Assembly (NCBI RefSeq): GCF_019645835.1
Contig: NZ_CP080998.1
Span: 124,001 to 188,000 of the forward strand
Direction of reading: 5' to 3'
Length of the DNA: 64,000 bases
From: Mycolicibacterium holsaticum DSM 44478 = JCM 12374
GTDB lineage: Bacteria; Actinomycetota; Actinomycetes; Mycobacteriales; Mycobacteriaceae
Made by a program: the position numbers and the translations under genes. Below, one piece after another: positions 63,664 to 64,000 of the stretch. Each line of letters begins with the position of its first letter. The stretch's first letter is position 1. The notes under the pieces were generated by a model. It was not told where the DNA came from. It searched no databases and saw nothing but the letters and a program-made list of their open reading frames with translations.

Positions 63664-64000
63664 GCTGGAGGCACCGGTATGTTGATCCGCTGATCGGCGG
63701 CGGGCACATCGGCAAAAGTCATGGGCCAAGGAGGTTTTCCGTGTTGTACGACCCAGCATGTGCCGGTGTCGTCCAGCGGGGCGGCGGCGGCGGTCAGGGC
63801 CGCGGCGGCGACGGCGTCGGGTTCCATGACCGGGACCCCGATTCGCTCGACGAGTTGGCGCCGGTCACCGAGGACGCCGGTTTCGGTGATACCCGGACAG
63901 ATGGTGTGGACCGCGATGCGCTCCGGCGCGAGGTTGGCGGCGATCGAGCGCATGAAACCGACCACCGCGTGCTTGCCCAACGAGTACACCGGGTCGGGGT
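63651..64000 (-). CDS. Short-chain dehydrogenase/reductase, C-terminal part (5' end outside window)
   Basis: The frame is open to the end of the window on the minus strand, so the N-terminal part is missing. The visible part begins PDPVYSLGKHAVVGFMRSIAANLAPERIAVHTICPGITET: Tyr and Lys of the catalytic YxxxK, then the CPG loop. The tail (ADVPAADQRINIPVPPAHSP) is Pro-rich. About 116 residues are visible. Confidence 0.85.
   Translation of the reverse strand, partial: PDPVYSLGKHAVVGFMRSIAANLAPERIAVHTICPGITETGVLGDRRQLVERIGVPVMEPDAVAAAALTAAAAPLDDTGTCWVVQHGKPPWPMTFADVPAADQRINIPVPPAHSP

Overview
The window looks like a chromosomal segment of a rapidly growing mycobacterium (Mycolicibacterium-type). 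The DNA is GC-rich, with GTG and TTG starts common. It carries an Mce protein with an Mce-associated protein, DUF732 and hemophore-like secreted proteins, an Rv1733c-type membrane protein, a fused HadA/HadB-like dehydratase, a WS/DGAT acyltransferase, an HtrA of the Rv1223 type, paired acyl-CoA dehydrogenases and a DUF222/HNH 13E12-type protein. No rRNA, tRNA, CRISPR array, transposase or origin was recognised.

Layout. 1-3.6 kb: tail of an mce operon followed by an Mce-associated protein and four small secreted proteins. 3.6-5.5 kb: a rearranged patch holding a 109-bp duplicate of the 5' end of tesB, a PfkB-kinase fragment, a stand-alone AAA ATPase and an iteron-like array, ending at the intact tesB. 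5.6-11.7 kb: housekeeping and transport genes (thioesterase, AGCS symporter, methyltransferase, MaoC dehydratase, FNT channel, hemophore-like protein). 11.7-18.7 kb: a sulfide/persulfide locus. 18.8-24.4 kb: LysR regulator and an acyl-CoA gene cluster (double CaiB/BaiF protein plus an acyl-CoA dehydrogenase pair). 24.5-51 kb: mixed genes including a DUF3516 helicase, a second acyl-CoA dehydrogenase pair, MscS, a GlxA-type regulator with two neighbours sharing a motif, Tex, MpaB-like oxygenase, OYE, site-2 protease, WS/DGAT and HtrA. 51-52.9 kb: MarR-MFS and TetR-membrane protein regulatory units. 53.5-62.2 kb: a catabolic-looking island of two cytochromes P450, three SDRs, a GMC oxidoreductase, a nitroreductase, an F420-type LLM oxidoreductase and a VOC protein. 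62.3-64 kb: HNH protein and a partial SDR.

Two systems stand out. The sulfide locus has a CstR-type regulator (Cys35 and Cys64, without the copper-ligand His), a CstB-like persulfide dioxygenase-rhodanese fusion, a type II sulfide:quinone oxidoreductase, a thioredoxin, a rhodanese-DUF2892 protein, a TauE/SafE permease and a small Cys-rich protein. ATACCCC/GGGGTAT palindromes occur at its control regions. The P450 island carries four copies of a palindrome, CTGTACGNTCGTACAG, one upstream of each transcription unit or pair of divergent units, each placing a TACNNT -10-like hexamer inside the palindrome. This implies one dedicated repressor, not encoded beside any of these sites, controlling about nine genes. 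Its substrate is unknown.

Start codons were chosen from ribosome-binding sites and family N-termini. Function calls rest on recognising sequence families by eye; no database search was run.
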